56,973 bases of DNA from Acidimicrobiia bacterium (GCA_016871275.1 VFZG01000020.1:1-56973); one strand, 5' to 3'. Shown: positions 32,443-43,389, numbered from the stretch's first letter. Translations and numbers: made by a program. Notes: generated by a model not told the origin, from the sequence alone.

Positions 32443-33825
32443 CTAGAAGGGCGCGGGCTGGCGCTTCAGCATTTGGCCGCGGCCAATCGTGCCGGTGAAC
32501 TTCCCGTTGCGCGCGGCCACCTCTCCGCGCACGGTCACAATCTCGGGCCGGCCCTCGTACGGCCAGCCTTCGAAGGCGCTGTAATCCACGTTCATCATCT
32601 GCGTCTGGGCGCTGATCGTACCGCGATAGTTGGGATCGTAGACGACCAGGTCGGCATCGGCGCCAACCTGAATGGCACCCTTGCGCGGGAACAGGCCAAA
32701 CAGCTTCGCGGCGTTGCTACTCGCCACGTTGACGAACGTCTGGAGGTCGAGCTTTCCTGCCTTCACCCCATGCGAGAACAGCAGCTTGACTCGCTCTTCG
32801 AGCGACGGGATGCCGTTCGGGATCTTGGTGAAGTCGTGCCGCCCCATCTCTTTCTGCCCGCTCGCATCAAACGGCGCGTGATCCGTGGCGATGGTCTGAA
32901 TGTCGCCGCCGTGGAGTCCGTTCCACAGCACCGGCTGGTTGCGCCGGTCGCGCAGCGGCGGTGACATCACGAATTTGGCGCCGGCAAAGTCCGGCCGCTC
33001 CGCATCCGACTTGTCGAGGACGAGGTATTGAATCAGCGTCTCGATCGAGACGTCGACGCCGCGCGCGCGCGCGGCGAGCGCTTCGCGCAGCGCCTCCTCA
33101 CAGCTCAAGTGGACAATGTAGACGCGGGCGCCGGTCAACTCGGCGAAGGTCATCAGATGATGCACGCCTTCGGCTTCCACTCGCGGCGGCCGGCTCTCGT
33201 GATGCTGCTCGGGTCCGGTGAGCCCGGCCGCCAACAGTTCCTGCTGCCGCTCCGCGACCAGCGTCTCGTTCTCACAGTGGGCGGTGACGATCACGCCGAG
33301 TTCCTTGGCGAGCTTCAGCGTTCTGTAGAGCTCGAGGTCGTCGACGCCGAACGCTCCCTTGTAGGCGAGGAAGACCTTGAACGAGGTAATGCCGTTGGCA
33401 ACGATCTCGCGCAGTTCGCCCGGGGTCTGCGCGTCGAACCGCGTCACGCCCATGTGAAAGGTGTAGTCACACGCCGACTGCCCCTCCGCGTGTCCGCACC
33501 ACAACCGGAACCCCTCCATCGCGCTCATGTCACGCGACGGGCAGACCATCTCGATCATCGTGGTGGTGCCGCCGACCAGTGCGGCCTTGCTCGCCGTCTC
33601 GTAGGTGTCCTTGGCGAAGGCCCCCATGAAGGGCAGGTAGATGTGGACGTGCGGATCGATGAAGCCGGGAAAGACGTACTTGCCGCTGGCGTCGATGACC
33701 TCAGCGCCAGGCGGCGGTTCGATGGCGCGGTCGATGCGCGTGATGCGCTCGTCCCCGCAGAAGATGTCGGCGTGGTAGCGTTCGCTGCCAGTGACGATCT
33801 CGCCGCCGCGGATGAGTAGACTCAC
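32443..33825 (-). CDS. hydA: dihydropyrimidinase/D-hydantoinase
   Basis: Metal-dependent amidohydrolase of 460 aa that opens dihydropyrimidines or hydantoins to carbamoyl amino acids. The binuclear site is intact: H59 and H61 in DPHVHI, carboxylated K150 in SFKVFLAYKG, H183 in AHCEN, a later HLSCEEA histidine and D in TIATDHAPF. No signal peptide, so it is cytoplasmic. It is the middle gene of an esterase-hydantoinase-carboxypeptidase run on one strand (gaps of 12 and 22 bases). Confidence 0.92.
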   Translation of the reverse strand: MSLLIRGGEIVTGSERYHADIFCGDERITRIDRAIEPPPGAEVIDASGKYVFPGFIDPHVHIYLPFMGAFAKDTYETASKAALVGGTTTMIEMVCPSRDMSAMEGFRLWCGHAEGQSACDYTFHMGVTRFDAQTPGELREIVANGITSFKVFLAYKGAFGVDDLELYRTLKLAKELGVIVTAHCENETLVAERQQELLAAGLTGPEQHHESRPPRVEAEGVHHLMTFAELTGARVYIVHLSCEEALREALAARARGVDVSIETLIQYLVLDKSDAERPDFAGAKFVMSPPLRDRRNQPVLWNGLHGGDIQTIATDHAPFDASGQKEMGRHDFTKIPNGIPSLEERVKLLFSHGVKAGKLDLQTFVNVASSNAAKLFGLFPRKGAIQVGADADLVVYDPNYRGTISAQTQMMNVDYSAFEGWPYEGRPEIVTVRGEVAARNGKFTGTIGRGQMLKRQPAPF

Positions 33826-33837
33826 GTCGTCTGCGCC

Positions 33838-34920
33838 TCAGAACCTTGGGAAGGCAATCCGAATCCAGTTGTTCGATGTATAGATACAGCGGCCGTTGTG
33901 GCCGCAGCCGGTGACAACCTCAACGCGGTGCTTGCCGCCAAGCGACTCGTTGATGTACTTGGCGTAGGCGTGGCCACGCGCCAGGCGGGTCGGTCCCTGG
34001 GCCATCGCCGCGCACGATCCATCGAAGCCCGACAACGGCAGAATGTCGTTCTGCCCCATCAGGTAGATCACCGGCCGCGACGCCAGTTGCGTCGACAGTT
34101 GTTCGACGCTGCTGGCGACGTTGTAGCCGGCCGTCCGATTCTTGAATCCGTACGGCCACTGATCATAGTCGCGGCACCCGTCGCCGTCGCCGAGCGAGCG
34201 AAATGCCGGTGTGTTTGGCGCCGGCGCGAGGATGAAGCCGGGCGGGTTGGCATCGAGCGGCCACGCTGCCGGTCCGGTGGGGCGTTCGTCGGTCGGCCAC
34301 GCGTAGCTGGACGGGTTCGACACCACGTAGGTCACCGGCACCCCAAGCGTGTCGTGCACCTTGCTGCTCATCGCGTAGCGATTGGTGACCTGCCCGCCCG
34401 CGGAGTGGCCGCTTAAGGTGATGCCGCGCAAGTTGGGAAAGAGGTCGCGGCGCGCGAGCTGCGTCAGCAGCGCGTCGATGAAGTCGAACGACGTTGCCGA
34501 TGGATGACTGAGCGAGGGTCCACCCGAGCGCCAGGCGTTGCAGTGGTAACTGATCTCGCCGGGTGCGAGCGTGTCGGTGCAGCCTTGGCCGTTGTTCGAC
34601 GCCAGCCGCGGCGCAATCACCATCGCCGTCTCAACCGCACCAGCAATGAAGGCGCCGGCCAGCGCCGACTGGTAGTAATTGTCCGGGTCGCGGCCCGCGC
34701 CATGCACGACGATGATGGCGCGAGTAATGGCGTCATTGCGCACATCGAGCGGAAAGTTTCGATAGACGAGCGATCGGCCCGGGCCACCGGCGACCGTGAC
34801 CAGCTCGGTGCAGGCGGCGGTGGCCGTGACACATGGCGCCGGGGCCGCGCCGCGCTGCGCCGAGATCGGCGCCGCCAGCAGCAGGAAACCGAAGACGAGG
34901 GCGGACATGGGTTGCACCAT
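33838..34920 (-). CDS. secreted alpha/beta-hydrolase, esterase-like
   Basis: Protein of 360 aa with a signal peptide (SALVFGFLLLAAPISAQ). The nucleophile elbow is SGHSAGG (G-x-S-x-G), preceded by AIIVVHGAGRDPDNYY as the oxyanion loop. An aspartate in GQNDILPLSG and the late GCGHNGRC histidine can complete the triad. Several cysteines (CTDT, CNAW, CRDY, CAAM, CIYT) suggest disulfides. Substrate unknown; polyhydroxybutyrate depolymerase-like or feruloyl-esterase-like families are closest by motif. Start at 34920. Confidence 0.78.
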   Translation of the reverse strand: MVQPMSALVFGFLLLAAPISAQRGAAPAPCVTATAACTELVTVAGGPGRSLVYRNFPLDVRNDAITRAIIVVHGAGRDPDNYYQSALAGAFIAGAVETAMVIAPRLASNNGQGCTDTLAPGEISYHCNAWRSGGPSLSHPSATSFDFIDALLTQLARRDLFPNLRGITLSGHSAGGQVTNRYAMSSKVHDTLGVPVTYVVSNPSSYAWPTDERPTGPAAWPLDANPPGFILAPAPNTPAFRSLGDGDGCRDYDQWPYGFKNRTAGYNVASSVEQLSTQLASRPVIYLMGQNDILPLSGFDGSCAAMAQGPTRLARGHAYAKYINESLGGKHRVEVVTGCGHNGRCIYTSNNWIRIAFPRF

Positions 34921-35038
34921 GTAGGGAGTATAGTGAGGACCTCGTCTGTCGCGAAACCGAGTGGATCTGCATCGTCGAGTTTCACACCTACCTCGTGGCG
35001 CCGATCGCGAGAGATGCGCCGGAACCGAACGGCAGCGA

Positions 35039-35540
35039 CTACCGGAAGTCGAACACCGCCGCCGACAACGCGACCTGGCCGTTGACGATATGGGGGAACA
35101 CGCCGACCACACGGCCCTGTGAGGCGTCTACGCCGAGATAGTCGCCGAACGTGACCGTGTCGCTGACCTCGAATGGCGGGATGTCAACGGCATGATTCAC
35201 GAACGTGCGCCCGCCGTCGGTGCTGCGCGCGAGCGTGAGGCCCGAGAAAGCAGATGTAGGTATGCAGTGCGATGCCCGGCCCTGCGAACGTCACCACATC
35301 ATCGCCCTGCGTACGCCCGAGCGGATCCTCCGCTCGCTCGTTGCGCCAGGTGCGCCCGCTGTCGTGCGAGACGTCAATGTAGCCGGTGGGGCGCGGCCCC
35401 TTCTCGAAGCCGGTCTGGTACGAGACGGCGATCATTCGATCGCGATTACCGGGATCGATGGCCACCGACGACTCAACCGGGTTGCGGGCCAGGGGGTCGG
35501 AGACCCGGTAGACGTGATGCGCGGCCTGTGACAGCCCGGC
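35039..35540 (-). pseudogene. sialidase-like (BNR) gene relic
   Basis: The minus strand encodes YIDVSHDSGRTW, then GDDVVTFAGPGIALHTYICF, a frameshift near 35258, and FSGLTLARSTDGGRTFVNHA with VTFGDYLGVDASQGRVVGVF and a stop at 35039-35041. S-x-D-G-G-R-T-(W/F) are Asp-box motifs of exo-sialidases and BNR propellers. The N-terminal part is lost at about 35540, where an unrelated fragment on the other strand begins. Confidence 0.7.
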
Positions 35541-35543
35541 GTC

Positions 35544-35962
35544 ACCATCGACGGGGCGATGCTCAGTCCCGATGGCAGGTGGATCGCCACGACACTGTCG
35601 GACAACGGTCGGAACGACGTCTTTGTGCGCGCATTCGCGCCGACCGACAATGGGGCCAGCCTGCGGCGTGTGACCAGCACCGGATGCGGGACGCCCGTGT
35701 GGATGCCCGACGGCACGCAGCTGTATTTCCGATGCGGCTCCAAGATCGCGTTCGCGACAGTGACCACCAGAGGCAATGGACTGGACGTCGGCACGGTCAA
35801 GGACGTCGCCACGCTGCCGCCACGCGAAGGCTACTCGACCGCATTCTCGGTCGCGTCGGACGGCTGGGTGCTGCTGTTGCACATGACCGGTCGCGATCAT
35901 CCGGCGGTGATCTGCAACTGGTCCGAAGTGCTGCGGCGCATCGAGCAGGGCGACCTGTCGCG

Positions 35963-35966
<4 letters not shown>
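35544..35966 (+). pseudogene. PD40/TolB C-terminal tail, kinase-type relic
   Basis: The frame reads MLSPDGRWIATTLSDNGRND, FVRAFAPTDNG, TPVWMPDGTQLYFRCG and ends near ICNWSEVLRR. N-W-x-x-x-L-(K/R)-R at the C-terminus is common in Acidobacteriota Ser/Thr kinases carrying a PD40 propeller. The kinase domain and most blades are missing. The stop (35964-35966) overlaps the stop of the oxidoreductase gene on the other strand. Confidence 0.65.
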
Positions 35967-37558
<1,592 letters not shown>

Positions 37559-37653
37559 AGGTGAAGGCCTCAGGCGCGGTCATTATATGGGGCGCGGGGA
37601 AGAATTTCGCCCGAGCGCCGGTCTAAAGCCCTTCCGAGGAGTTTTAAGACACA

Positions 37654-37815
37654 ATGGTGCCGTTGACGCGACGCCTGTTGCTGCTGCTTCCGCTCGTGGT
37701 GTCGCTCGGGTGGCTCTGTTACGACGCGCCCGGGGAGGACGATAGACCGTATTGGCGGCCTCAACTGTTAACGGGCGCCGGGCGGATATGGAGATCATCA
37801 CGAAAAAGGGGCTGA
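37654..37815 (+). pseudogene. truncated exported-protein start
   Basis: The frame MVPLTRRLLLLLPLVVSLGW looks like a signal peptide or anchor. After CYDAPGE it runs into repeat copy E and then a short random tail to a stop at 37813-37815. No family can be named. The gene body is absent, so this is read as an N-terminal stump cut off by the repeat. Confidence 0.5.
37738..37770 (-). repeat. dispersed hairpin repeat, copy E (partial)
   Basis: On the minus strand the core reads AGGCCG-CCAATA-CGGTCT followed by ATCGTC. The G.U pair implied by CGGTCT keeps the stem. Upstream it shares AACAGTTG with copies A and B but not their remaining 50 bp. It joins directly to the stump of an exported protein gene. 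Confidence 0.75.
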
Positions 37816-38174
37816 AGTGCACCGGGTTCGTCGGAGAGCGGTTAGTGTGAGTTGATCATTCGTCTTAATAGTGGTCATAGAAGGCCGCGCAGCGCCGTCC
37901 GCTGCAACCGGAGCGTTGGAGGGAGCCAGACATTGCTAATGAACGAGGAAGCTCCGGTCGGAGAGGAAGGCCGTTGTGGGCTTCGCCGAGGCCACCCGGC
38001 GGCGGCCATGCGTCGGTCTCCCGCAGGCGCCGCCGAAATTCACAATTGGGCAATTTGTCACATTGACCAGGATGCTTGGCAAGCAGCCAGCGTCGTCGCC
38101 ACCACCAGCCGCTCGAACAACGGCCGCGGCCGCCGGGTCACCGGTGGGCATCGGTCGAACGCGATTCGTGAGGG
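37816..38174. other. no convincing gene
   Basis: Short frames exist on both strands. One minus-strand frame (37936-38178) overlaps the end of the next small gene by four bases and could be coupled, but its sequence has no recognisable domain. I see no repeat or RNA gene. Confidence 0.4.
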
Positions 38175-38399
38175 TCATCGGTCAGCATCCTTTCGGGTGT
38201 GCGCCGTGTTTCCGCGGCGCCGCTGTTCGCGCACACTCTCGGGCGCATACATCACGCGGAGTTCCTCGAGTTCCTCAAGGGAGTAGTTGAACTCGAGCAA
38301 CGGGTGGTCCACGCAGGTGCCGGTGGCGAGCAGTTCGAGCAGTTCCGGCGTCAGCCCGTGCTGCGGGCGCCGAGAGACGGGCCGACGTTTGGTACCCAT
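38175..38399 (-). CDS. small hypothetical protein
   Basis: Basic, acidic-patch protein of 74 aa: MGTKRRPVSRRPQHGLTPEL, then LLELLATG and YSLEELEELRVMYAPESV. The helical L-T-P-E-L-L-E-L-L segment and the later E-E-L-E-E-L give it a helix-rich look, but no family is recognised. It is kept because composition is protein-like and there is no competing gene. No clear ribosome site. Confidence 0.4.
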   Translation of the reverse strand: MGTKRRPVSRRPQHGLTPELLELLATGTCVDHPLLEFNYSLEELEELRVMYAPESVREQRRRGNTAHTRKDADR

Positions 38400-38498
38400 C
38401 AGCGTCCACCCGGCCGGCCTGCGACGCAGGCCGAGGCCGTAAAGCGGATCAGCGTGTTTCTCCCAAACAGTCGTGGTATGACGCTTTAGCTTCGTTTC

Positions 38499-39230
38499 CT
38501 ACTTCCAGGCGATCTCCATCCCGAAGAAGTGTACGAAGACCTGGCGTGTCGGCCGGTTCTTCGGGTTCTGCTGCGGGCTCCGGATGTAGAAGTCGATCTG
38601 CTGCGTCGCCGGATTCGTTTCGCCACCCGGCAGCTTCTTGTTTGCCATCGGATAGTTGACGCGCAGCGTCTTTCGATCGCGCAGTCCCTGCGTGACCATG
38701 AAGTGCATTTCGTAGCTGTCGTAAAGCGGCTTGCCGTTCAGCGTGGCGTGGCCGTATCCCCAGCCGGCAAGAAACCCCACCGTCTTCGGCCAGTTGTTGT
38801 CGCCACAGCCGGAGTCGGTCCCATGCTCGTGGATGTAGGCAACGATGCCGCCGTTCTGACACGGGCTGAACTCGTGCCATTTGTCCATCGCGAGCACGAG
38901 ATCGCCGTCGGGGATTTTGAGCCGCGCCTCGAAGCGGCCGGTGTTCTGAATCTCGTTGACGTCGATCTCGGCCGTCCCGCTCACGGGGCGGACGCTCTTC
39001 GCGTCGTTGTCGAGATGATCCCAGCCTTCCGGGTCGTTGAGGCCGCCGATCATGTAGATGCGGCTGGCGGAGATGACGAAGTGGCCGTCGTACAGGTCGT
39101 GCTGCTCGGGGGCGAAGATGTGGACCATGGCGCCGGGCTGCTGGCGCGGGTTCGGCTGTGGCTTGTCTGGCTGCTGGCCCGCGACCGTGACGGCGGTCAG
39201 CAGGCCCAAAACGAACGCGGTATGGCGCAT
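38499..39230 (-). CDS. secreted hypothetical protein
   Basis: Protein of 243 aa with signal peptide MRHTAFVLGLLTAVTVAG. The mature part is beta-rich with GHFVISASRIYMIGGLNDPE, FEARLKIPDGDLVLAMDKWH and a cysteine pair in DSGCGDNNW/SPCQNGG. It ends in VFVHFFGMEIAWK. I do not recognise the family. It stands alone between the small gene at 38399 and a divergent secreted protein at 39371. Confidence 0.65.
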   Translation of the reverse strand: MRHTAFVLGLLTAVTVAGQQPDKPQPNPRQQPGAMVHIFAPEQHDLYDGHFVISASRIYMIGGLNDPEGWDHLDNDAKSVRPVSGTAEIDVNEIQNTGRFEARLKIPDGDLVLAMDKWHEFSPCQNGGIVAYIHEHGTDSGCGDNNWPKTVGFLAGWGYGHATLNGKPLYDSYEMHFMVTQGLRDRKTLRVNYPMANKKLPGGETNPATQQIDFYIRSPQQNPKNRPTRQVFVHFFGMEIAWK

Positions 39231-39370
39231 GAGCGACCTCCCCGGGGCATTATCCCAGAGTGGGCCCCCTTACTCGATGCGCAGCCGGCAGTCCTGACAG
39301 GCCTTTTCGGAATAGATCAAGCCCGGCCGCGCCGCGGCAGTATGCTTCCGCCAGCGAAAGGAGAGCGGGT

Positions 39371-39847
39371 ATGGTCGTGTGCGAGCGCTCGATACGAACG
39401 ATTCTCGGCTTGGCGGGAGCGGTAGCTTGCCTGGTCCTCACGCCTCTTCCGTCGCCAGCGGTGCGCGCCCAGGCGCCGATGGTGCAGTCCGCCGGCGCGG
39501 AGCGGACCGTCTGGTACTTCTATCGGGTGAAATGGGGATTCCAGGACGAATTCGTGTCGCTCTTCCGGAAGAACCACTACCCCGTGCTGAAGGCACAGAT
39601 CCCGTCGCGGATAGTCACGGTCCGCACGTTCGTCCCGACCTATCACGGTGACGGACGCGCCGACTGGACGTTCGCCGTCGCCATCACCTACAAGGACACT
39701 GCGGCCATGACCGGCCCGTCGAACGACGCCGAGATCATCAGGAAGCTGTACCCGGATCAGGCGACGTTCCGCAGGGAAGAGCAGCGCCGCTTCGAGATCC
39801 TCGACGCGCACTGGGACGTGCCGCTCAACGAGATCGGCATGAATTGA
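39371..39847 (+). CDS. secreted hypothetical protein, ferredoxin-like fold possible
   Basis: Protein of 158 aa with a signal peptide (TILGLAGAVACLVLTPLPSP). The core VWYFYRVKWGFQDEFVSLFR followed by P-V-L-K and a later RADWTFAVAITYKD resembles dimeric alpha/beta-barrel (EthD/NIPSNAP-like) proteins, but no active residues are known. ATG 39371 has GGAG 6 bases upstream and is preferred to longer frames. Confidence 0.6.
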   Translation: MVVCERSIRTILGLAGAVACLVLTPLPSPAVRAQAPMVQSAGAERTVWYFYRVKWGFQDEFVSLFRKNHYPVLKAQIPSRIVTVRTFVPTYHGDGRADWTFAVAITYKDTAAMTGPSNDAEIIRKLYPDQATFRREEQRRFEILDAHWDVPLNEIGMN

Positions 39848-39858
39848 CGCGGTCGACC

Positions 39859-40020
39859 TTACTTCGGCGTCACATGCAGATAGACCGAGTAACGCCCGTA
39901 CGTCTCGAAGAACGGTTTGAAGGCAACCCCGTCGGGCGTGAATCGCAGCGTTGCCGGATTGCCGGCGATCGACCTGCCGATGTCACGCGCGTCGAGCGTG
40001 ATCGGGCGCCAATCCGTTCG
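39859..40020 (-). pseudogene. C-terminal tail of a GH127/DUF1680-like protein
   Basis: The minus strand reads WRPITLDARDIGRSIAGNPA, FTPDGVAFKPFFETYGRYSV and ends YLHVTPK with a stop at 39859-39861. F-x-P-F-(F/Y)-x-x-x-x-x-R-Y-(S/T)-V-Y is how many beta-L-arabinofuranosidase-like proteins end. Upstream of about 40020 the frame loses similarity, and repeat copy C follows 130 bases away. Confidence 0.45.
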
Positions 40021-40149
40021 CGGACCTGATTCCTCGGCCGCGAGCCATCGTCAGCGCCCGCTCGACGTGCAGCCGCCCAAGATCATCGACGCCCCTGTTA
40101 CGACCGAGGGCGAGTGAGCCCAGGCCGGCCCACCCTGGGTCCGTGCGCA

Positions 40150-40237
40150 GAGACCCGCTGGGGAACCTACCCCGGCCTCCTCAGCCCCTCGGGGAACCCA
40201 CCCCAGGTAAGGGAGGCCGCTAATACGGCTTATCGTC
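40150..40237 (+). repeat. dispersed hairpin repeat, copy C
   Basis: Bases 40150-40234 match 46733-46817 with two differences. The 5' half has two self-complementary units, GGGG-AACCTA-CCCC and GGGG-AACCCA-CCCC. The 3' end carries the shared hairpin AGGCCG-CTAATA-CGGCTT and ATCGTC. It lies 15 bases from the stop of the sulfatase gene on the other strand. Confidence 0.85.
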
Positions 40238-40251
40238 CGCGCCCAACCTGC

Positions 40252-41766
40252 TCACGCAGGCGTCTTCTTCTTCCGCAAGGGAAACAGATCCGAATCGACG
40301 TGCGCGGATTTCATGATGGCCGCGATCCTCGCGACGACTGACGGGTTGGCCGCCGCGACGTCCTTCGTCTCGCCGATGTCGCTGGCGAGGTTGTAGAGTT
40401 CAATCGCCTCCTTCCCGGCAGGCAGGACGCCCTTCCAATCGCCCATCCGGACCACCACGGAGTTGATGAACTCCCAATAGAGATACTCGTGCACCTTCTG
40501 GCCCGGCCGTCCGAGGAGCGTCGGCACGATCGAGACGCCGTCGATGCCGGCCGGCGCGGTCGTGCCGGCCAGCTCGGCGAACGTCGGCAACATGTCCCAG
40601 AAGGCCGTCGGCAGGCGCGATACGGTGCCCGGCGTGATCTTGCCCGGCCAGCGCGCGACGAGCGGTACGCGGATGCCGCCTTCCCACACCTGCGCCTTGC
40701 GGCCGCGCAGGACGCCGTGGCTCTCGAAGAAATCCGGATCGCAGCCGCCCACCCAGCTCGGGCCGTTGTCGCCCGTGAAGAACACAATCGTGTCGTTGTC
40801 GAGTCCGAGCTGTCGGACGAGCGCCATGACGCGGCCCACGTCGCGATCCATGCGCGTGATCATCCCGGCGTACGTCGCATGCGGCGTGCGATTGGGCAGG
40901 TAGCTGCCGCCGTTGCCGGTGCCGCCCTTGTACGGGGTCTCCGGAAACTGTCCCTCGTACTCCGTCACCGAGTCCTCCGGTACCTGGAGGGCCACGTGCG
41001 GAATCGTGAACGGCAGGTACAGGAAGAACGGCCGCGACTGGTGATCGCGGATGAACTGCAACGCTTCTGTCACCAGCAGGTCGTGGGAATACTCCTGGCC
41101 GCGAAACGCCGTATAGGACTTCGGATCGTTCGGATCGGCGTCGGCGGGCAGCGCCTGATGCGGATGGAAGTACTCGTTCTTGAGCATCACCTTCTGGTCG
41201 TTGCGCCAGAGGTACGGCGGATAGTGGTTGTGCGCGACGCGCTGGCAGAGGTAGCCGAAGAAATGATCGAAGCCCTGCTTGTTGGGGGCGCCCGTAGTGC
41301 CGGGTCCGCCGAGGCCCCATTTGCCGATCGCCGCCGTGCGATAGCCGGCCTTCTGCAGCGCCGTGCCTGCGGTGACGGTCCCAGGCAGGATCGGCCGCTG
41401 TCCTTCGAGTGACAGGTCGCGCCAGATATCGCCGCCGGTGATGTTGTGCTCGTCGTTGTCCCGAATGTAGGCGTGGCCCGTGTGATAGCCCGTGAGCAGC
41501 ACGCACCGCGACGGCGCGCAGACCGGGCTGCCCGAGTACGCATCGGTGAACCTGATTCCCTCGGCCGCGATTCGATCGATATTCGGCGTACGGATCTTCT
41601 TCTGACCGTAGCAGCCGAGCTCGCCCCAGCCGAGATCGTCGGCCATGATGAAGATGATGTTTGGGCGGCGGGCCTGCGCCGGCATGCCCGTGCCGGGCAG
41701 CTCGCCCACGGCCGCGACCGCGGCGGCCGTTCCGGCCGCCTTTACGAAATCGCGACGGCTGACCAT
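40252..41766 (-). CDS. Tat-exported sulfatase (arylsulfatase A family)
   Basis: Sulfatase of 504 aa that removes sulfate esters outside the cytoplasm. Tat motif SRRDFVKAAGTAAAVAAVG. Metal residues D43 and D44 in IMADDLGWGE. Formylglycine site C83-A-P-S-R87 followed by LLTGYHTGHAYI. Later motifs KWGLGGPGT, GDNGPSWVGGCDP and HPHQ fit the family. The cysteine form of the site fits activation by the maturase encoded nearby at 43390. It is divergent from the sulfatase at 41835, with about 68 bases between the two starts. Confidence 0.92.
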   Translation of the reverse strand: MVSRRDFVKAAGTAAAVAAVGELPGTGMPAQARRPNIIFIMADDLGWGELGCYGQKKIRTPNIDRIAAEGIRFTDAYSGSPVCAPSRCVLLTGYHTGHAYIRDNDEHNITGGDIWRDLSLEGQRPILPGTVTAGTALQKAGYRTAAIGKWGLGGPGTTGAPNKQGFDHFFGYLCQRVAHNHYPPYLWRNDQKVMLKNEYFHPHQALPADADPNDPKSYTAFRGQEYSHDLLVTEALQFIRDHQSRPFFLYLPFTIPHVALQVPEDSVTEYEGQFPETPYKGGTGNGGSYLPNRTPHATYAGMITRMDRDVGRVMALVRQLGLDNDTIVFFTGDNGPSWVGGCDPDFFESHGVLRGRKAQVWEGGIRVPLVARWPGKITPGTVSRLPTAFWDMLPTFAELAGTTAPAGIDGVSIVPTLLGRPGQKVHEYLYWEFINSVVVRMGDWKGVLPAGKEAIELYNLASDIGETKDVAAANPSVVARIAAIMKSAHVDSDLFPLRKKKTPA

Positions 41767-41834
41767 GCAGGCATCCTAGCGCAAGATGCCCCGCGCCGTG
41801 CGCCATCGAGACGGGTTCCCGTATACTCGGCCGC

Positions 41835-43340
41835 ATGGCGCACCCCACACGCCGGCGCGACTTCCTGAGATACCTGGGCCTGGCCGGCGTGGGTGTGGCG
41901 CTGCCGGGGTTCGAGCGCACGGCCGCCACGCAATCCGGCCCGCGGCGCCCGAATGTCGTGGTGATCTTCATGGACGACATGGGCTATGCCGATCCCGCCG
42001 TCTACGGCGGCGCGCCCGGCACGACGCCCAACATCGACCGCCTGGCGACGCAGGGCATGCGCTTCACCAACTTCTACGTCGCGCAGGCGGTGTGCAGCGC
42101 GTCGCGCGCGGCTCTGCTCACCGGCTGCTATTCGAATCGTGTCGGTGTCCTCGGCGCGCTCGGCCCGAACGCCGCGACGGGTCTCGACCCGGACGAAGAC
42201 ACGATTGCCGACATGCTCAAGCGCCGCGGCTATGCCTGCGGCATCTTCGGCAAGTGGCACCTGGGCGACCACCAGCCGTATCTGCCACTGCAGCAGGGCT
42301 TCGACGAGTACTTCGGACTGCCGTACTCGAATGACATGTGGCCGGTCGACTACGACGGCACGCCCATCACGCCGGGCCAGAAGCGCGATCCGGCCGACAC
42401 GCGTCAGCACCGCGGCTACTGGCCCCCGTTGCACCTGATGGAGGGCAACGCGCAGGGGCCGGAAATCAGGGACTTCTCGGGCCAGGGCTCGCTCACGGCG
42501 CTGTACACGGCGCGCGCGGTCCACTTCATCACCGCGCACAAGGACGAGCCCTTCTTCCTCTACCTGCCGCACAGCATGGTGCACGTGCCGCTCGGCGTGT
42601 CCCGGAGGTTCCGCGGCAAGAGCGGGCGCGGGCTCTTCAGCGACGTGATGATGGAGGTCGACTGGTCGGTGGGCCAGGTGCTCGACACGTTGCGCAGGCA
42701 CGGCCTGGAAGACGATACGGTGGTCATCTTCACGTCGGACAATGGGCCCTGGCTGAACTTCGGCAACCACGCCGGAAGCGCAGGGCCATTTCGCGAGGGG
42801 AAGGGGACGATGTGGGAAGGCGGCTGCCGGGTGCCGGCCATCGTCCGGTGGCCGCGGCAGGTTCCCGCGGGCACGGTGTGCCATCGCATGGCGGCGACGA
42901 TCGACATCCTGCCGACGATTGCGGCCATCACCGATGCGCCGTTGCCGGCGCGCCGCATCGACGGCGTGAACATCCTGCCGCTCCTGCGCGGTGATCAGAA
43001 CGCCAATCCGCGGGACGTGTATTGGTACTACTACGGACAGACGCTCACCGGAGTCCGGCAGGGGCCGTGGAAGCTCCAGCTCCCGCACGAAGCGCGCACG
43101 TATGAAGGGCACACGCCCGGGTGGGACGGCATTCCGGGCACTACAGGCACGCTGAAGGTCGAACTGGGTCTCTACAACCTCGAGACCGACATCGGCGAGA
43201 CCATCAATCTCGTGAACGAACAGCCTGAGATCGTGCGCCGCCTGCAGGCCATTGCCGCTGCGGCCAGGGCCGATCTCGGCGACACCGGCGAGCCCGGACC
43301 TGGCGTGCGCCCGCCGCGCAAGATCGCGGCGAAGGACTGA
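41835..43340 (+). CDS. Tat-exported sulfatase with CSASR site
   Basis: Sulfatase of 501 aa with Tat motif TRRRDFLRYLGLAGVGVALP. D47 and D48 lie in FMDDMGYADP. The formylglycine site is C87-S-A-S-R91: the usual proline is alanine, a variant seen in other sulfatases. GIFGKWHLGDHQPYLP, FTSDNGPWLNFGNHAGSAGP and FREGKGTMWEGG are intact. The maturase gene starts 49 bases downstream, so the two are probably coexpressed. Confidence 0.9.
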   Translation: MAHPTRRRDFLRYLGLAGVGVALPGFERTAATQSGPRRPNVVVIFMDDMGYADPAVYGGAPGTTPNIDRLATQGMRFTNFYVAQAVCSASRAALLTGCYSNRVGVLGALGPNAATGLDPDEDTIADMLKRRGYACGIFGKWHLGDHQPYLPLQQGFDEYFGLPYSNDMWPVDYDGTPITPGQKRDPADTRQHRGYWPPLHLMEGNAQGPEIRDFSGQGSLTALYTARAVHFITAHKDEPFFLYLPHSMVHVPLGVSRRFRGKSGRGLFSDVMMEVDWSVGQVLDTLRRHGLEDDTVVIFTSDNGPWLNFGNHAGSAGPFREGKGTMWEGGCRVPAIVRWPRQVPAGTVCHRMAATIDILPTIAAITDAPLPARRIDGVNILPLLRGDQNANPRDVYWYYYGQTLTGVRQGPWKLQLPHEARTYEGHTPGWDGIPGTTGTLKVELGLYNLETDIGETINLVNEQPEIVRRLQAIAAAARADLGDTGEPGPGVRPPRKIAAKD

Positions 43341-43389
43341 GCCGTTTCGGACGCGCGGCGCGCGGAAGTCATTGTGGCATACTCCGCGT

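Noticed and set aside
37738-37790. Possible integron attC site (GTTAAC near the repeat core)
   Set aside because: The strict R'' and R' boxes are not present in the right order or spacing, and no integrase or cassette array is seen.
40400-41980. 526-codon frame over the first sulfatase
   Set aside because: Out-of-frame shadow of the sulfatase with low-complexity Arg/Ala composition.
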